Shown: one piece after another, positions 23,918 through 33,246 of the stretch | How the letters are laid out: each line of letters opens with the position of its first letter | How positions within the stretch are numbered: position 1 is the first letter of the stretch | NCBI RefSeq assembly: GCF_026342015.1 | Contig: NZ_JAPENL010000003.1 | Location: 806,001 to 870,000 of the forward strand | Source: Micromonospora lupini | Lineage (GTDB): Bacteria; Actinomycetota; Actinomycetes; Mycobacteriales; Micromonosporaceae | DNA: 64,000 nt | Direction of reading: 5' to 3' | Notes under the pieces: model-generated | What the model saw: the letters and a program-made list of their open reading frames with translations, nothing else | The model's database searches: none | Told to the model about the DNA's origin: nothing | Program-made: the position numbers and the translations under genes

Positions 23918-26848
23918 GTGCCACAACCGGAGTGGTCACCCCCGATGAGCAGGCGTCGACGCCGGCTCATCGCCGTCCTGGCGACGACAGCGACCATCGC
24001 CGCGCTGCTACCCACCGGCGCGAGCACCGCGGCCCCCGCCGGGACGCCGTCCACCCCACGCTCGTCCGGGCCGTTCGCCGAGGGCAACCACGAGCCCGCC
24101 GACCTCGACAACCGCTCCGGTACGGCGGCACCCGACGCCCGCCAGCGCGGCCTGGCCCGCGCCGCCGATCCCGACGTGCGGTGGAACCGGTTCGGCACCC
24201 CGCAGGCGCTCGGCCCCGGTCGTACCCCGCTCGCCACCGGACTGCCCACCGACCCGGAGGCCGCCGCCCGCGCCTACCTGACCGCCAACCGCGACCTGTA
24301 CGGGATGGACGCCGCGACGGTGGCCGACCTGGAACGGGTGCTGGTCCGACCGATCGGCAGCGGCGCCGTGGTGACCCTGCGGCAGCGCTTCGGCGACCTG
24401 CCGGCCGGGCCCGACGGCCTGGTCACACTCGCGGTCTCCGGCGGCTCGGTGCTCGCCGTCAACTCCTCGCTGGCCAGCGACACCAGCGCCCCCGCGCCGG
24501 CCAGCCGCACCGCCGAGCAGGCGTACGCCGACGCCCTCGCCGACGCCGGGCTGACCGCGACGGCGGTGGCCAGCCACACCGTGCGCGCCGTGGCCGTGCC
24601 CACCCCGCTGGACGGACCCCGGGCCGCCTACGAGGTGACCATGATCGGCGCGGACGCCGACCACCCTGCCGCCTTCACCAGCTACGTGGACGGCAGCACC
24701 GGAAAGGTGCTGGTCCGCGAGGACCTCGTCGACTTCGACTCGGACAACCCGAGCTGGGCGGTCTTCCCGGCCACCCCGCCCCGCGACCTCGCCGCCGGGC
24801 AGGACCCCCGGGTGCGCTGGTGCGGCGACCCGGCCCCCGGCTGCCAGGCCGCCTACCGGGACCCGGCCACCGGCCAGCCGTGGGACGTCGACGCGGCCAC
24901 CGGCACACCTACCTTCACCTCGCGCGGCAACTCGGCCAACACCGTGCTCTCCTGGGGCAACAACACCCCTGTCGTCCCGGCCACCCCCAGCCCGGAGCGC
25001 CGCTACGAGTACCCGTTCACCGACCAGTGGCACCAGGCGAAGTGCAACCCGGAGGTGTTCACGTCCGCGCAGCGCAACGACGCGGACGCGGCCATCGGCA
25101 ACCTCTTCGTCATGCACAACCGCATGCACGACTGGGCGTACCAGTTGGGCTTCACCGAGTCGGCGTGGAACCTCCAGGCGGTCAACCTGACCCCGGCCGG
25201 GCTGGGCGGCGACGCCGAGCAGGGCCGCGCCCAGCAGGGGGCGCTGACCGGCAACCGCAACAACGCCAACCAGGGCACCGGGCGCGACGGCCAGCCGCCG
25301 ACCACGAACATGTACCTGTGGCAGCCCCAGGCCGGCGGCCCGTACCCGCCGTGCGTGGACGGCGACTACGACATGACGGTGATCGGCCACGAGTACACGC
25401 ACGCCATCACCAACCGGATGATCGCCGGCCCGGACAGCGGGATCAGCGGCCACCAGGGCGGGGCGATGGGTGAGTCGTGGGGCGACCTGCTCGCCGCCGA
25501 GTACCTGTACCAGAACGGGCTGCGCGCGCCCGGCGAGACGCCCTTCGTCACCGGCGGCTACGTCACAGGCAACCTGGTCAGCGGCATCCGCAACTACGAC
25601 CTGAGCCGCAGCCCGCTTAACTACTCCGACATCGGCTACAACACAGGCGGTCCGGCCGTGCACGCCGACGGGGAGATCTGGGGCGCCACCAACTACCGGG
25701 TCCGCGCGGCGCTCGTCAAGCGGTACGGCCTCGGCACCGGCGGGCGGCAGGTGGAGTGCGCACAGGGCAGGGTGGCCGCGGACAACTGCCCGGGCAACAG
25801 GCGCTGGTCGCAACTGGTCTTCGACTCGTTCCTGCTCCAGGCCGCCAGCCAGGTCAGCATGCTCGACATGCGCGACAACATGCTCACCGCCGACCTGCTG
25901 CGCTTCGGGGGCGCGAACCAGGACCTGATCTGGGCCGAGTTCGCGCGCTCCGGGATGGGCCGCGACGCCGCCACCAACGGCGCCGCGGACACCGACCCGA
26001 CGCCGAGCTTCGCCTCGCCGCGCGGCGGCAACGCGACGCTCACCCTGCGCCCCCGCGGGGACAGCGCCGACGCGCCGATCCGGGTGTACGTCGGGGCGTA
26101 CGAGGCGCGGGCCACCCCCATCGCGGACACCGACCCGGCGACGCCCATCCCGGACACGCTGGAGCTGGTGGCCGGCACGTACGACCTGCTGGCCGTCGCG
26201 CCCGGCTTCGGGCACCAGCGGCTCAGCGTGGTCGCCGACGCCGGCCGGACCGGCTACGTGGACCTGCGGTTGAGTCGCAACCTCGCGTCCACGGCCTCCG
26301 GGGCCACGATCACCGGCGACGGGGTCAACCTGGACCGGGTCGCCGACGACACCGAGGCGACGAACTGGGCCTCCCTGGACGGGGTGGCCGGCCGGCAGCT
26401 CACCGTGGACCTGCCGGGCGACGGCCCGCAGTCGGTCAAGCGGGTGAACGTCAGCGCGATGCTGCGGCCCGCGATCACCGGGGACGCCGACACCGGCAGT
26501 CAGAACGCGCTCAGCGCGCTGCGCTCGTTCGCGGTGTCCGCGTGCGACGCGACGACCACCGACTGCGCGGATCCGGCGCGCTGGCAGCGGATCTACACAA
26601 GCGCTGGCGACGCGTTCCCCGGCGGGGCGTACCGGGCGTACAGCCGCGACATCAACCTGCGGACGTTCGCGGTGCCCACCACCCTCGCCACCCACCTGCG
26701 CCTGGAGGTGCTGGCCAGTCAGTGCACAGGCGGCCCGCAGTACGCCGGTGAGCAGGACGCCGACCCGGCCACGACGACTGACTGCGCGACCGCCAGCCCG
26801 GCCCGTGCCCAGGTCCGGATCGCCGAGTTCCAGGCGTTCACGAAGTGA
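23918..26848 (+). CDS. secreted M36-family (fungalysin) zinc metalloprotease
   Basis: A 976-aa exported preproenzyme. SRRRRRLIAVLATTATIAALLPTGAST is the signal region (~10-36), and an FTP-type propeptide follows (~75-260). The catalytic domain carries HEYTH (H491, E492, H495) and the third zinc ligand E519 in GESWGD, the fungalysin arrangement. A beta-rich C-terminal region (~690-975), with paired cysteines, probably helps substrate binding. It would degrade extracellular protein. GTG 23918 is preceded by AGGAGG at 23908-23913; an ATG nine codons later is possible. It is a single gene, divergent from alkB, and a terminator follows. Confidence 0.92.
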   Translation: MPQPEWSPPMSRRRRRLIAVLATTATIAALLPTGASTAAPAGTPSTPRSSGPFAEGNHEPADLDNRSGTAAPDARQRGLARAADPDVRWNRFGTPQALGPGRTPLATGLPTDPEAAARAYLTANRDLYGMDAATVADLERVLVRPIGSGAVVTLRQRFGDLPAGPDGLVTLAVSGGSVLAVNSSLASDTSAPAPASRTAEQAYADALADAGLTATAVASHTVRAVAVPTPLDGPRAAYEVTMIGADADHPAAFTSYVDGSTGKVLVREDLVDFDSDNPSWAVFPATPPRDLAAGQDPRVRWCGDPAPGCQAAYRDPATGQPWDVDAATGTPTFTSRGNSANTVLSWGNNTPVVPATPSPERRYEYPFTDQWHQAKCNPEVFTSAQRNDADAAIGNLFVMHNRMHDWAYQLGFTESAWNLQAVNLTPAGLGGDAEQGRAQQGALTGNRNNANQGTGRDGQPPTTNMYLWQPQAGGPYPPCVDGDYDMTVIGHEYTHAITNRMIAGPDSGISGHQGGAMGESWGDLLAAEYLYQNGLRAPGETPFVTGGYVTGNLVSGIRNYDLSRSPLNYSDIGYNTGGPAVHADGEIWGATNYRVRAALVKRYGLGTGGRQVECAQGRVAADNCPGNRRWSQLVFDSFLLQAASQVSMLDMRDNMLTADLLRFGGANQDLIWAEFARSGMGRDAATNGAADTDPTPSFASPRGGNATLTLRPRGDSADAPIRVYVGAYEARATPIADTDPATPIPDTLELVAGTYDLLAVAPGFGHQRLSVVADAGRTGYVDLRLSRNLASTASGATITGDGVNLDRVADDTEATNWASLDGVAGRQLTVDLPGDGPQSVKRVNVSAMLRPAITGDADTGSQNALSALRSFAVSACDATTTDCADPARWQRIYTSAGDAFPGGAYRAYSRDINLRTFAVPTTLATHLRLEVLASQCTGGPQYAGEQDADPATTTDCATASPARAQVRIAEFQAFTK

Positions 26849-26852
26849 CACA

Positions 26853-26884
26853 GTCGGGGCCGGCGGATCTCCGTCGGCCCCGAC
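26853..26884. terminator. bidirectional hairpin terminator
   Basis: The arms 26853-26867 and 26870-26884 are complementary over 15 positions with one G-T pair. They sit between the convergent M36 protease gene and the membrane-anchored protein gene. Confidence 0.75.
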
Positions 26885-26893
26885 ACCTCCCGC

Positions 26894-27760
26894 TCAGCGG
26901 CGGGCCGGTCGCCAGCCACCGGCCGGGGTCTGCCGATCCCAGCGCCTGTCCACCGGCGGGTCCTCGACCTCGGCCTCGGCGGTGGCGGCCCGGGTCAGGT
27001 GACGCAGCCGCAGCAGCAACCCCAACCCGAGCGAGAGCAGCAGCCCACCGAGCAGGAACGCGGCCTGCACCACGCCGAACCCACCGGTCTGCGAGACTGG
27101 ACGGCCGGCGCCGGCCGCGGGCGGCGCGGCGTCGACGGGCTGGTCGGCGACCGGCTCCTCGGCCGGGGAGCTCTCCTCGACCGGTTCGCTCGGCGGGTCG
27201 CTGGGCTCGGCCGGCGTCGCGCTCGGTGTCGGCGAGCCGGTCGGCCGGACGCCCACCCCCACCACCGAACGGGTGGCCGTCTGGCGGGCCAACAGGCGCG
27301 AATTCGCGTCGTACGCCTCGGCGGCGAGAGTGACCCGCCCCTGGGTAACGTCCTTGTCGAAGGCCACCCGGTAGCGGGCGGTGACCGTGCGGCCCGGGCA
27401 GAGCGTGCCCGGGTCGAGTTGCCTGTCGGTCAACCGGGCCACATCACCCTCGGTCCGGATCTCCAGCGGGAAGTCGCCGGTCTCCTCCACCCGGTCCATC
27501 TTCACCTGGTCGAGCCGGATGCCCTGCACGCGGAGCACCATCGACCAGCGCACCTTCGCGCAGCCGCCGCGCCGGTCCGTCTGCGAGACCACCGCGGAGA
27601 TCGTGCGCACCTGGTCCCCCGCGGTGAACCGGGCCGGCAGGCCGCTCATCTCGGTGGCGAAGGCAGCCTGCGCCGGTGCGGCCACTGTCAGCACCGCCCC
27701 GGCAACGCCGGCAACCAACGCTCCGAGCCGCAGCACGTACCGCCACACGATCACCACCAC
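26894..27760 (-). CDS. secreted, C-terminally membrane-anchored protein of unknown function
   Basis: A 288-aa protein. A signal peptide (residues ~5-30, ending APAQAAFA) is followed by a ~130-aa beta-rich domain with a cysteine pair. Then come a Pro/Ser/Glu-rich linker (SPTPSATPAEPSDPPSEP onward), a transmembrane helix around 238-262 and a basic cytoplasmic tail. The segment before the helix (VSQTGGFG) recalls cell-wall sorting signals but is not LPXTG, and the tail is too long, so sortase attachment is doubtful. The true start is in a run of three GTG codons, the first at 27760, preceded by AAGGAG 4 nt upstream; longer frames are spurious. No family was recognised. Confidence 0.75.
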   Translation of the reverse strand: MVVIVWRYVLRLGALVAGVAGAVLTVAAPAQAAFATEMSGLPARFTAGDQVRTISAVVSQTDRRGGCAKVRWSMVLRVQGIRLDQVKMDRVEETGDFPLEIRTEGDVARLTDRQLDPGTLCPGRTVTARYRVAFDKDVTQGRVTLAAEAYDANSRLLARQTATRSVVGVGVRPTGSPTPSATPAEPSDPPSEPVEESSPAEEPVADQPVDAAPPAAGAGRPVSQTGGFGVVQAAFLLGGLLLSLGLGLLLRLRHLTRAATAEAEVEDPPVDRRWDRQTPAGGWRPARR

Positions 27761-27931
27761 CTCGCTCCTTCTCGTCACTGGAGGAAACGCTAGGAGGAAA
27801 CGGGCGGGCCGGACAGAGGGGTGTCTTCGCATCGGACGCCAAGCACGGGGGGTCATTTCACCGAGAGTGGTGAACCCTTCACCCGTACCCGCACGTCCTC
27901 GACCACCTCCCTGCGTCGGCCGGGCTGACAG

Positions 27932-28618
27932 GTGCGCGAGAATTGCCTGGTGTCCGAGCTCTCCAGCACGTTCGTCCGGCTGCACGCCCGGCTGGCCCCG
28001 GTCCCCTTCGTTCCCGAGGTGCGCCTGCACCAGGCGGACGAACCGATCGGGCTGTGGGAGCTGACCGAGGGCGAGTTCTCCAGCGACCGGCCGCCGCCGT
28101 TCTGGGCCTTCGCCTGGGCCGGCGGGCAGGCACTCGCCCGGTACGTCACCGACCACCCGGAGCTGGTCGCCGGCCGCCGGGTGCTCGACCTCGCCTCCGG
28201 CTCCGGCCTGGTGGCCATCGCCGCCGCCCGGGCCGGCGCGGCGTCCGTGCGGGCCGTCGAGGTGGACGAGCTGGCCGTCGCGGCGGTCGCGCTCAACGCC
28301 GAGGCCAACGGGGTACGCGTCGACGCCGAGTTCGGCGACATCCTCGACGGCGACGCGGGCGACGCCGAGGTGGTGCTCGCCGGGGACGTGTTCTACAGCG
28401 AGGCGATGGCCCGCCGGGTGCTGCGGTTCCTGCTGCGCGCCACCCGGGCCGGGGCGCCGGCGCTCGTCGGTGACCCCGGCCGGGCGTTCCTGCCCCGGGA
28501 CCGCTTCGACGAGTTGGCCGCGTACGACGTGCCGGTGTCGGAGGCCCTGGAGAGCGTCCGGGTGAAGCGCACCACCGTCTGGCAGTTGCGCGCCGGCCTG
28601 CCGGGGGCTGCCGGCTAG
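27932..28618 (+). CDS. class I SAM-dependent methyltransferase (ETFB-KMT/METTL20-like)
   Basis: A 228-aa cytoplasmic protein. The SAM-binding motif I is VLDLASGSGLVAIAAARAG, followed by the acidic ribose-binding residue in VRAVEVDELAV. EFGDILDGDAGDAEVVLAGDVFYSEAMA fits motifs III-IV of the PF10294/PrmA-like group that methylates protein lysines or small molecules. The N-terminus SSTFVRLHARLAPVPFVPEVRLH and PPFWAFAWAGGQALARY are characteristic of this subgroup. The substrate is unknown. GTG 27950, six codons in, is an equally good start. The P450 gene follows after 9 nt, so the two may be co-transcribed. Confidence 0.85.
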   Translation: MRENCLVSELSSTFVRLHARLAPVPFVPEVRLHQADEPIGLWELTEGEFSSDRPPPFWAFAWAGGQALARYVTDHPELVAGRRVLDLASGSGLVAIAAARAGAASVRAVEVDELAVAAVALNAEANGVRVDAEFGDILDGDAGDAEVVLAGDVFYSEAMARRVLRFLLRATRAGAPALVGDPGRAFLPRDRFDELAAYDVPVSEALESVRVKRTTVWQLRAGLPGAAG

Positions 28619-28627
28619 CGTGTCGAC

Positions 28628-29818
28628 GTGCTGTTCTCCGGCGGGGCGTCCGAGGTCGAGGCACCCTGGCCGGACGTCGCCGAGGTGACCGACCACGTCG
28701 GCGTACGTCACCTCGTCGTCACCCGGCACGCGCTGGTCCGCGAGGTCCTCGCCGACCCGGTCCGCTACCGGCCGGACAACGCCCTGGACGCGGTGACCCC
28801 GATGCCGGCGACCGCCCTGCGGGTGCTCGCCGGGCACCGGTTCCGGCTGCCGCCGACGCTTGCGAACAACTCCGCCGCCAGCCATCCGGAGATCCGGGCG
28901 ATCGTCGCCGACGCGCTGCACCCCGCACGGGTCGCGGCGCAGCGCCAGTGGCTCACCGCTCTGGTCCGGGAGCGGGTGGCCCGGCTGCGCGCCGCGCTCG
29001 ACGCCGGCGAGGCTGTCGACCTGTACGCGGACCTCGCCGCCGACCTGCCCCTGCTGGTGCTGGCCCGGCTGGTCGAGCTGCCGGACGCGCCGGTCGGCGC
29101 GGTCAAGGAGTTCGCCCGTGCGGCGCTGGAGCTGTTCTGGGCGCCCCTGGACGGCGACCGGCAAATGGCGCTCGCCACCGAGGTGGGCCGTTTCCACGGC
29201 GTCCTGCGCGAGTTCGCGGCCACCGGCGGCGGCCTGGCCGCCGAGCTGCGCGCGGGCGGCCACCCGCCGGACGTGGTGGTCGGCGCGCTCTTCTTCCTGC
29301 TGGTCGCCGGCCAGGAGACCACGTCGCAGTTCCTCACCCTGCTGCTGCACCGGCTGGCCGGCGAACAGGCGGTACGCGCCGGCCTGCGCACCGGCGACGT
29401 CGCGGTCGCCGACGTCGTCGAGGAGGGCCTGCGCCTCGAACCGCCAATCGTCACGTGGCGGCGCGTCGCGGCGGTCGACGGCACGCTTGGCGGAACCGCC
29501 GTGCCGGCGGGCGCCAGCATCGTGCTGTGGCTGGCCCGCGCCGGCCGGGACCCGGCGATCGTCGAGGCCCCCGACGAGTTCCGTCCGGGGCAGCGCGGGT
29601 CGCGCCGGCACCTGGCGTTCGGGGCGGGCACGCACCGCTGCGTCGGGGACGTCCTGGCCCGGATGGAGGCGGCCGTGGTGGTGGCCGAGGCGACGTCACT
29701 GCTCGACGGGGTGACAGTGGTCCGACCGCCCTGGTGCCCGGACAATCTCACCTTCCGGATGCCGGACGCCTTCGTGATCCGCCGTCGGCCGGAGGGGACC
29801 GGGCTGACCGGATCCTGA
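28628..29818 (+). CDS. cytochrome P450
   Basis: A 396-aa soluble P450. The I-helix oxygen-binding motif is AGQETTS, the K-helix ExxR is EEGLRLE, and the haem-binding loop is FGAGTHRCVG with the axial cysteine at about residue 338. Length and the lack of a membrane anchor fit bacterial class I P450s that take electrons from ferredoxin; no ferredoxin or reductase gene is adjacent. The substrate cannot be predicted. It lies between a methyltransferase gene (9-nt gap) and a deacetylase gene, but there is no wider biosynthetic cluster around it. Confidence 0.93.
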   Translation: MLFSGGASEVEAPWPDVAEVTDHVGVRHLVVTRHALVREVLADPVRYRPDNALDAVTPMPATALRVLAGHRFRLPPTLANNSAASHPEIRAIVADALHPARVAAQRQWLTALVRERVARLRAALDAGEAVDLYADLAADLPLLVLARLVELPDAPVGAVKEFARAALELFWAPLDGDRQMALATEVGRFHGVLREFAATGGGLAAELRAGGHPPDVVVGALFFLLVAGQETTSQFLTLLLHRLAGEQAVRAGLRTGDVAVADVVEEGLRLEPPIVTWRRVAAVDGTLGGTAVPAGASIVLWLARAGRDPAIVEAPDEFRPGQRGSRRHLAFGAGTHRCVGDVLARMEAAVVVAEATSLLDGVTVVRPPWCPDNLTFRMPDAFVIRRRPEGTGLTGS

Positions 29819-29830
29819 CATCGGCTCGGT

Positions 29831-30703
29831 ATGTTTTCGGGCGTGTCCGTCACCCCTGCCCGTCGGATCCTCACCGCCGCAACGCTTCTGGCCCTGCTGG
29901 CGCTGAGCGCCTGCACAGCCGGACCGGTGTTCCACGCCCGGCAGATCACCGCGGCCCCGCCGAGCCCGTCGGCCCCGGTGCCCACGCCGTCGACCCCGCC
30001 GTCCCCGTCGGCCGCGCCGACGACGACGGCCCCGCCCGCCCCCAAGAGCCTGGACTGGTACGTGTCCCAGGCGCCGACCTTTGCCGAAGCGCCGCCTCCG
30101 CAGCCGGTGCCGCTGACCGCGACCGGAGCGATCCCGTTCTGGCACCGCCTGCCGACCGACCAGAAGGTCGCCTTCATCACCATCGACGATGGTGGGCTGG
30201 CTCGCCCGCCCGCGGTGGCCGACTTCATCTGGCGGGCGCACATCCCGGTCACGATGTTCCTGAACTCACCGGCGGCCGAGGAGCACGACCAGTACTTCCG
30301 GCAGATCCAGGTGGCCGGCGGGATCGTCGAGAACCACACGATCAGGCACACCTCGCTTGCCGGCCGGTCGTACGACTACCAGAAGCAGGAGATCTGCGGC
30401 GCCGCGGACAGGCTGGAGACGCTGTTCGGCAAGCGGGCGACCCTGTTCCGCCCCCCGTTCGGCGAGTACGACAGCACCACGCTGACCGCCGCGCGGGACT
30501 GCGGCGCGAAGGCGGTCCTGCACTGGTCCGAGACCGTCCACGAGGGCAAGGTGCGCTACCAGACCCCGGAGAAGGTGGTCCAGCCCGGCGACGTGCTGCT
30601 GATGCACTTCCGACCGGCGCTGATGGACGACCTCCTCGCGGCGCTGAAGGCGATCCACCGGGCGGGGCTCACCCCGGCGCTGCTGGAGGACTACATCCGC
30701 TGA
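29831..30703 (+). CDS. polysaccharide deacetylase (NodB) lipoprotein
   Basis: A 290-aa exported protein. The signal ends in a lipobox (LLALSAC, Cys ~32), followed by a Pro/Ser/Thr-rich spacer and a NodB domain (~110-290). Metal and catalytic motifs are visible: ITIDDGG for the usual TFDDG, NHTIRHTSL giving the H-xxx-H metal pair, RPPFGEYD, and LLMHF near the end. Such CE4 enzymes remove N- or O-acetyl groups from peptidoglycan or other wall polymers at the cell surface. It starts 12 nt after the P450 stop. Confidence 0.9.
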   Translation: MFSGVSVTPARRILTAATLLALLALSACTAGPVFHARQITAAPPSPSAPVPTPSTPPSPSAAPTTTAPPAPKSLDWYVSQAPTFAEAPPPQPVPLTATGAIPFWHRLPTDQKVAFITIDDGGLARPPAVADFIWRAHIPVTMFLNSPAAEEHDQYFRQIQVAGGIVENHTIRHTSLAGRSYDYQKQEICGAADRLETLFGKRATLFRPPFGEYDSTTLTAARDCGAKAVLHWSETVHEGKVRYQTPEKVVQPGDVLLMHFRPALMDDLLAALKAIHRAGLTPALLEDYIR

Positions 30704-30713
30704 CCCGGGCGGC

Positions 30714-30780
30714 CTGACGAAAGTCAGGGTCGGGTGCTGCCCTTCGGGCGCGGCGGACCGACGTGACGGACGCCTAGCGT
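30714..30780 (+). promoter_or_regulatory. promoter region of the ABC exporter with GACGAAAGTC palindrome
   Basis: CTGAC-GAAA-GTCAG occupies 30714-30727. TAGCGT at 30775-30780 lies 6 nt before the ATG at 30787, consistent with a leaderless transcript. The 13-nt word GACGAAAGTCAGG recurs upstream of the histidine kinase gene at 34874. Confidence 0.6.
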
Positions 30781-30786
30781 CAGCGC

Positions 30787-31719
30787 ATGATCACATTACG
30801 TGGGTTGACGAAACGGTTCGGGGCGACAGTCGCGGTCGACGCGCTGACCGTCGACATCGCGCCCGGCCGGGTCACCGGTTTCCTCGGGCCCAACGGCGCC
30901 GGCAAGTCCACCACCATGCGGATGATCCTCGGCCTGGACCGGCCCACCGCCGGAACGGCGCTCGTCGACGGCCGGTCGTACCGGGAGCTGCGGCGACCGC
31001 TGCACGAGGTGGGCGCCCTGCTCGACGCCCGGGCCATCCACCCCACCCGGTCCGGGCGCGCGCACCTGCTGGCCATGGCCCGCAGCAACGGCATCCCCGC
31101 CCGGCGGGTCGACGAGGTGCTCGACACCGTCGGGCTGGACGGGCGTGCCGCCGCCAAACCGGGCCGCACCCTGTCCCTGGGCATGGGCCAGCGGCTCGGC
31201 ATCGCCGGGGCGCTGCTCGGCGATCCGCCGGTGCTGATGTTCGACGAGCCGGTGAACGGCCTCGACCCGGACGGGGTGCGCTGGGTCCGGCACCTGTTGC
31301 GCTCCCTGGCCGGGCAGGGCCGCACGGTCTTCGTCTCCAGCCACCTGATGAGCGAGATGCAGCTCACCGCCGACCAGCTCGTGGTGATCGGCCGGGGACG
31401 ACTGCTCGCCGACGCCCCGGTCGGCGACGTCATCGCGGGCAGTGGGCAGGCCGTACGGGTCCGCAGCCCGCACCCGGAGGGGCTCGCCACCCTCGCCGCC
31501 CGTCTGGCCGCGCACGGCGCCACAGTCGAACCGGACGGCCCGGACGAGCTGACCGTCACCGGGACCACAGTCGACCGGATCGGTGACCTGGCGTACGAGC
31601 TGGGGGTGCGGTTGCACGAACTGAGCCCGCACGGCGCGTCGCTGGAGCAGGCGTTCATGGAACTGACCGCCGACAGCGTCGAGTACGCCGGCGGTCCGAC
31701 CGGAGGTGACGCACGATGA
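30787..31719 (+). CDS. ABC-2 type transporter ATP-binding protein
   Basis: A 310-aa ATPase of the drug/lantibiotic exporter type. Walker A is GPNGAGKST (~36-44), the signature is LSLGMGQRLGIAGALLG, Walker B is VLMFDEPVNGLDPDG and the switch His lies in VSSHLMSEM. The C-terminal ~90 residues form the usual regulatory extension. Its stop overlaps the start of the permease gene (ATGA). Given the adjacent two-component system and shared promoter element, the pair is probably an inducible efflux or self-protection exporter. Confidence 0.94.
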   Translation: MITLRGLTKRFGATVAVDALTVDIAPGRVTGFLGPNGAGKSTTMRMILGLDRPTAGTALVDGRSYRELRRPLHEVGALLDARAIHPTRSGRAHLLAMARSNGIPARRVDEVLDTVGLDGRAAAKPGRTLSLGMGQRLGIAGALLGDPPVLMFDEPVNGLDPDGVRWVRHLLRSLAGQGRTVFVSSHLMSEMQLTADQLVVIGRGRLLADAPVGDVIAGSGQAVRVRSPHPEGLATLAARLAAHGATVEPDGPDELTVTGTTVDRIGDLAYELGVRLHELSPHGASLEQAFMELTADSVEYAGGPTGGDAR

Positions 31720-32537
31720 GCACGCAGACAGTGGTGGGAAGCCGTCCCACCGTCGCGCCGGCCGTCACCGCGCCGGCCGCCTTCCGCGCCGCCGTGGCCG
31801 CCGAGTGGACCAAGCTGGTCTCGGTACGCAGCACCTGGTGGACGATGCTGGCCGGGCTGCTCGTGATGGCCGCGAGCGCCGGACAACTCGCCATCTACGC
31901 GGCCAACGCCAACACCAACGACGACCCGGCCGACGACCTGGGCATCGTCGCCGTCGGCAGCGTGCTGATCGACGCGGTCGATCTCACCCAGTACGCCGTG
32001 CTGGCGCTGGGTCTGCTCGCCATCACCACCGAGTTCACCAGCGGCACCATCCGGAGCACCCTGCAGTGCACCCCGGCACGCGGCCGGGTGCTCCTGGCCA
32101 AGGCCGTGGTGGCCGGCGCCGTCACCTTCGTCCTCGGGCTGCTGCTCGGCGGTGTCGGCGCCCTGGTCGCCCGGCCGGTGCTCGGCGAGTGGGGCAGCGC
32201 GCCGACCGCCGCCACGATCGGCGACATCGCGGCGGTGGCGACCTACCTGGCCCTGGTCAGCGTCCTCGCGCTCGGCCTCGGCGCGGCACTGCGCAGCGCG
32301 GTGCTCACGATCGTCGTGCTCTTCGCCACCCTGATGATCGTGCCGCTGTCCCTGCAGGAACCGGACATCGCCGTCCTGAACCGGATCGCGGACGCGTTCC
32401 CCGGCGTGGCCGGTGGGCACTTCATGGCCGGCGACACCGAGCCGTACCCGGGCGCGGTGGGGTTGCTGGTGCTCGCCGGTTGGGCGAGCGCCGCCCTGCT
32501 GCTCGGCCGGGCCGCCCTGCGCCGCCGCGACGCCTGA
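31716..32537 (+). CDS. ABC-2 type permease
   Basis: A 273-aa membrane protein with six hydrophobic stretches and the N-terminal motif AAVAAEWTKLVSVRSTWWT that is typical of actinobacterial ABC-2 permeases. It also shows TTEFTSGTIRSTLQ in the first cytoplasmic loop, as expected for the coupling helix region. It would form a homodimeric export channel driven by the preceding ATPase. GGAGG lies 10 nt before the ATG, inside the ATPase gene. A bidirectional terminator separates it from the convergent response-regulator gene. Confidence 0.92.
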   Translation: MSTQTVVGSRPTVAPAVTAPAAFRAAVAAEWTKLVSVRSTWWTMLAGLLVMAASAGQLAIYAANANTNDDPADDLGIVAVGSVLIDAVDLTQYAVLALGLLAITTEFTSGTIRSTLQCTPARGRVLLAKAVVAGAVTFVLGLLLGGVGALVARPVLGEWGSAPTAATIGDIAAVATYLALVSVLALGLGAALRSAVLTIVVLFATLMIVPLSLQEPDIAVLNRIADAFPGVAGGHFMAGDTEPYPGAVGLLVLAGWASAALLLGRAALRRRDA

Positions 32538-32543
32538 GACGCC

Positions 32544-32570
32544 GAGCGGGGGCCCTCGCGGCCCCCGCTC
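32544..32570. terminator. bidirectional hairpin terminator
   Basis: GAGCGGGGGCC (32544-32554) pairs perfectly with GGCCCCCGCTC (32560-32570) around a 5-nt loop, between the converging permease and response-regulator genes. It touches the regulator's stop codon. Confidence 0.8.
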
Positions 32571-33246
32571 ACTGCTCGACAAGCCCCGCCTCGTACGCGA
32601 GGATCGCCGCCTGCACCCGGTTACGCACGTCCAGCCGGGTGAAGATGCTTGTCAGATAGCTCTTCACGGTGCCCTCCACCAGGTGCAGCCGGCGGGCGAT
32701 CTCCGCGTTGGAGAGCCCCGCCCCGACCAGGGCCAGCACCTCCCGTTCCCGCTCGGTCAGCCCGGCCGTCCGGTCCCGCGCGGCCGGTCGGCGGGCCAGC
32801 CGTCCGGCCCCCAGCTCGATCACCCGGCGGGCCACCCGCGGCGACAGGTACGCCCCGCCGTCCGCTACCGCGTGCACCCCGGCGATCAGCTCGCGCGGGT
32901 CGCCGGACTTGAGCAGGAACCCGCTCGCGCCGTGGCCGAGCGCCCGGGCCACGTGGTCGTCCTCGCCGAAGGTCGTCAACATGAGCGTCGCGGTGGCCGG
33001 CGCGACCCGGTGGATCTCGGCCGCCGCGGCCAGTCCGTCCAACCGGGGCATCCGGATGTCCAGCAACGCCACCCGAGGTCGGTGCGCGCGCACCAACTCC
33101 ACCGCGGCCCGCCCGTCGCCAGCCTCGGCGACCACCTCGATGCCCGGATCGGCGGCGAGGATGGCCCGGACGCCGGCCCGGATCATCGCCTCGTCGTCGG
33201 CGAGGACCACCCGGACCGGCGTCGGCACGGCCGTGTCGGTGCTCAC
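32569..33246 (-). CDS. NarL/FixJ-family response regulator
   Basis: A 225-aa DNA-binding regulator. The receiver domain (~10-128) has the acidic pocket LADDE, phospho-acceptor D63 in LLDIRMPRLDG, the TTFGEDD switch segment and the conserved Lys in FLLKSGDP. The C-terminal LuxR-type helix-turn-helix (~160-220) reads LTEREREVLALVGAGLSN and then RLHLVEGTVKSY. The GTG start at 33246 overlaps the kinase stop (GTGA), so the pair is translationally coupled. It probably regulates the divergent ABC exporter through the GACGAAAGTC palindromes. Confidence 0.94.
   Translation of the reverse strand: MSTDTAVPTPVRVVLADDEAMIRAGVRAILAADPGIEVVAEAGDGRAAVELVRAHRPRVALLDIRMPRLDGLAAAAEIHRVAPATATLMLTTFGEDDHVARALGHGASGFLLKSGDPRELIAGVHAVADGGAYLSPRVARRVIELGAGRLARRPAARDRTAGLTEREREVLALVGAGLSNAEIARRLHLVEGTVKSYLTSIFTRLDVRNRVQAAILAYEAGLVEQ

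Noticed and set aside
24008..26851. 947-aa minus-strand frame opposite the M36 protease
   Set aside because: It mirrors the protease gene and lacks any recognisable domain. The plus strand has the signal peptide, HEYTH and GESWGD motifs.
26960..27060. LPXTG-type sortase signal in the anchored protein
   Set aside because: The segment VSQTGG lacks the LPXTG pattern, and the tail after the helix is too long and not just a short basic stop.
27761..29635. 913-aa minus-strand protein covering the methyltransferase and P450 genes
   Set aside because: Only the last 288 codons look coding. The rest is antisense to two clear plus-strand genes, and a Shine-Dalgarno precedes the GTG run at 27760.
28620..30703. 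Natural-product gene cluster around the P450
   Set aside because: Only a methyltransferase and a deacetylase are adjacent; there are no synthase, NRPS, PKS, terpene or RiPP genes.
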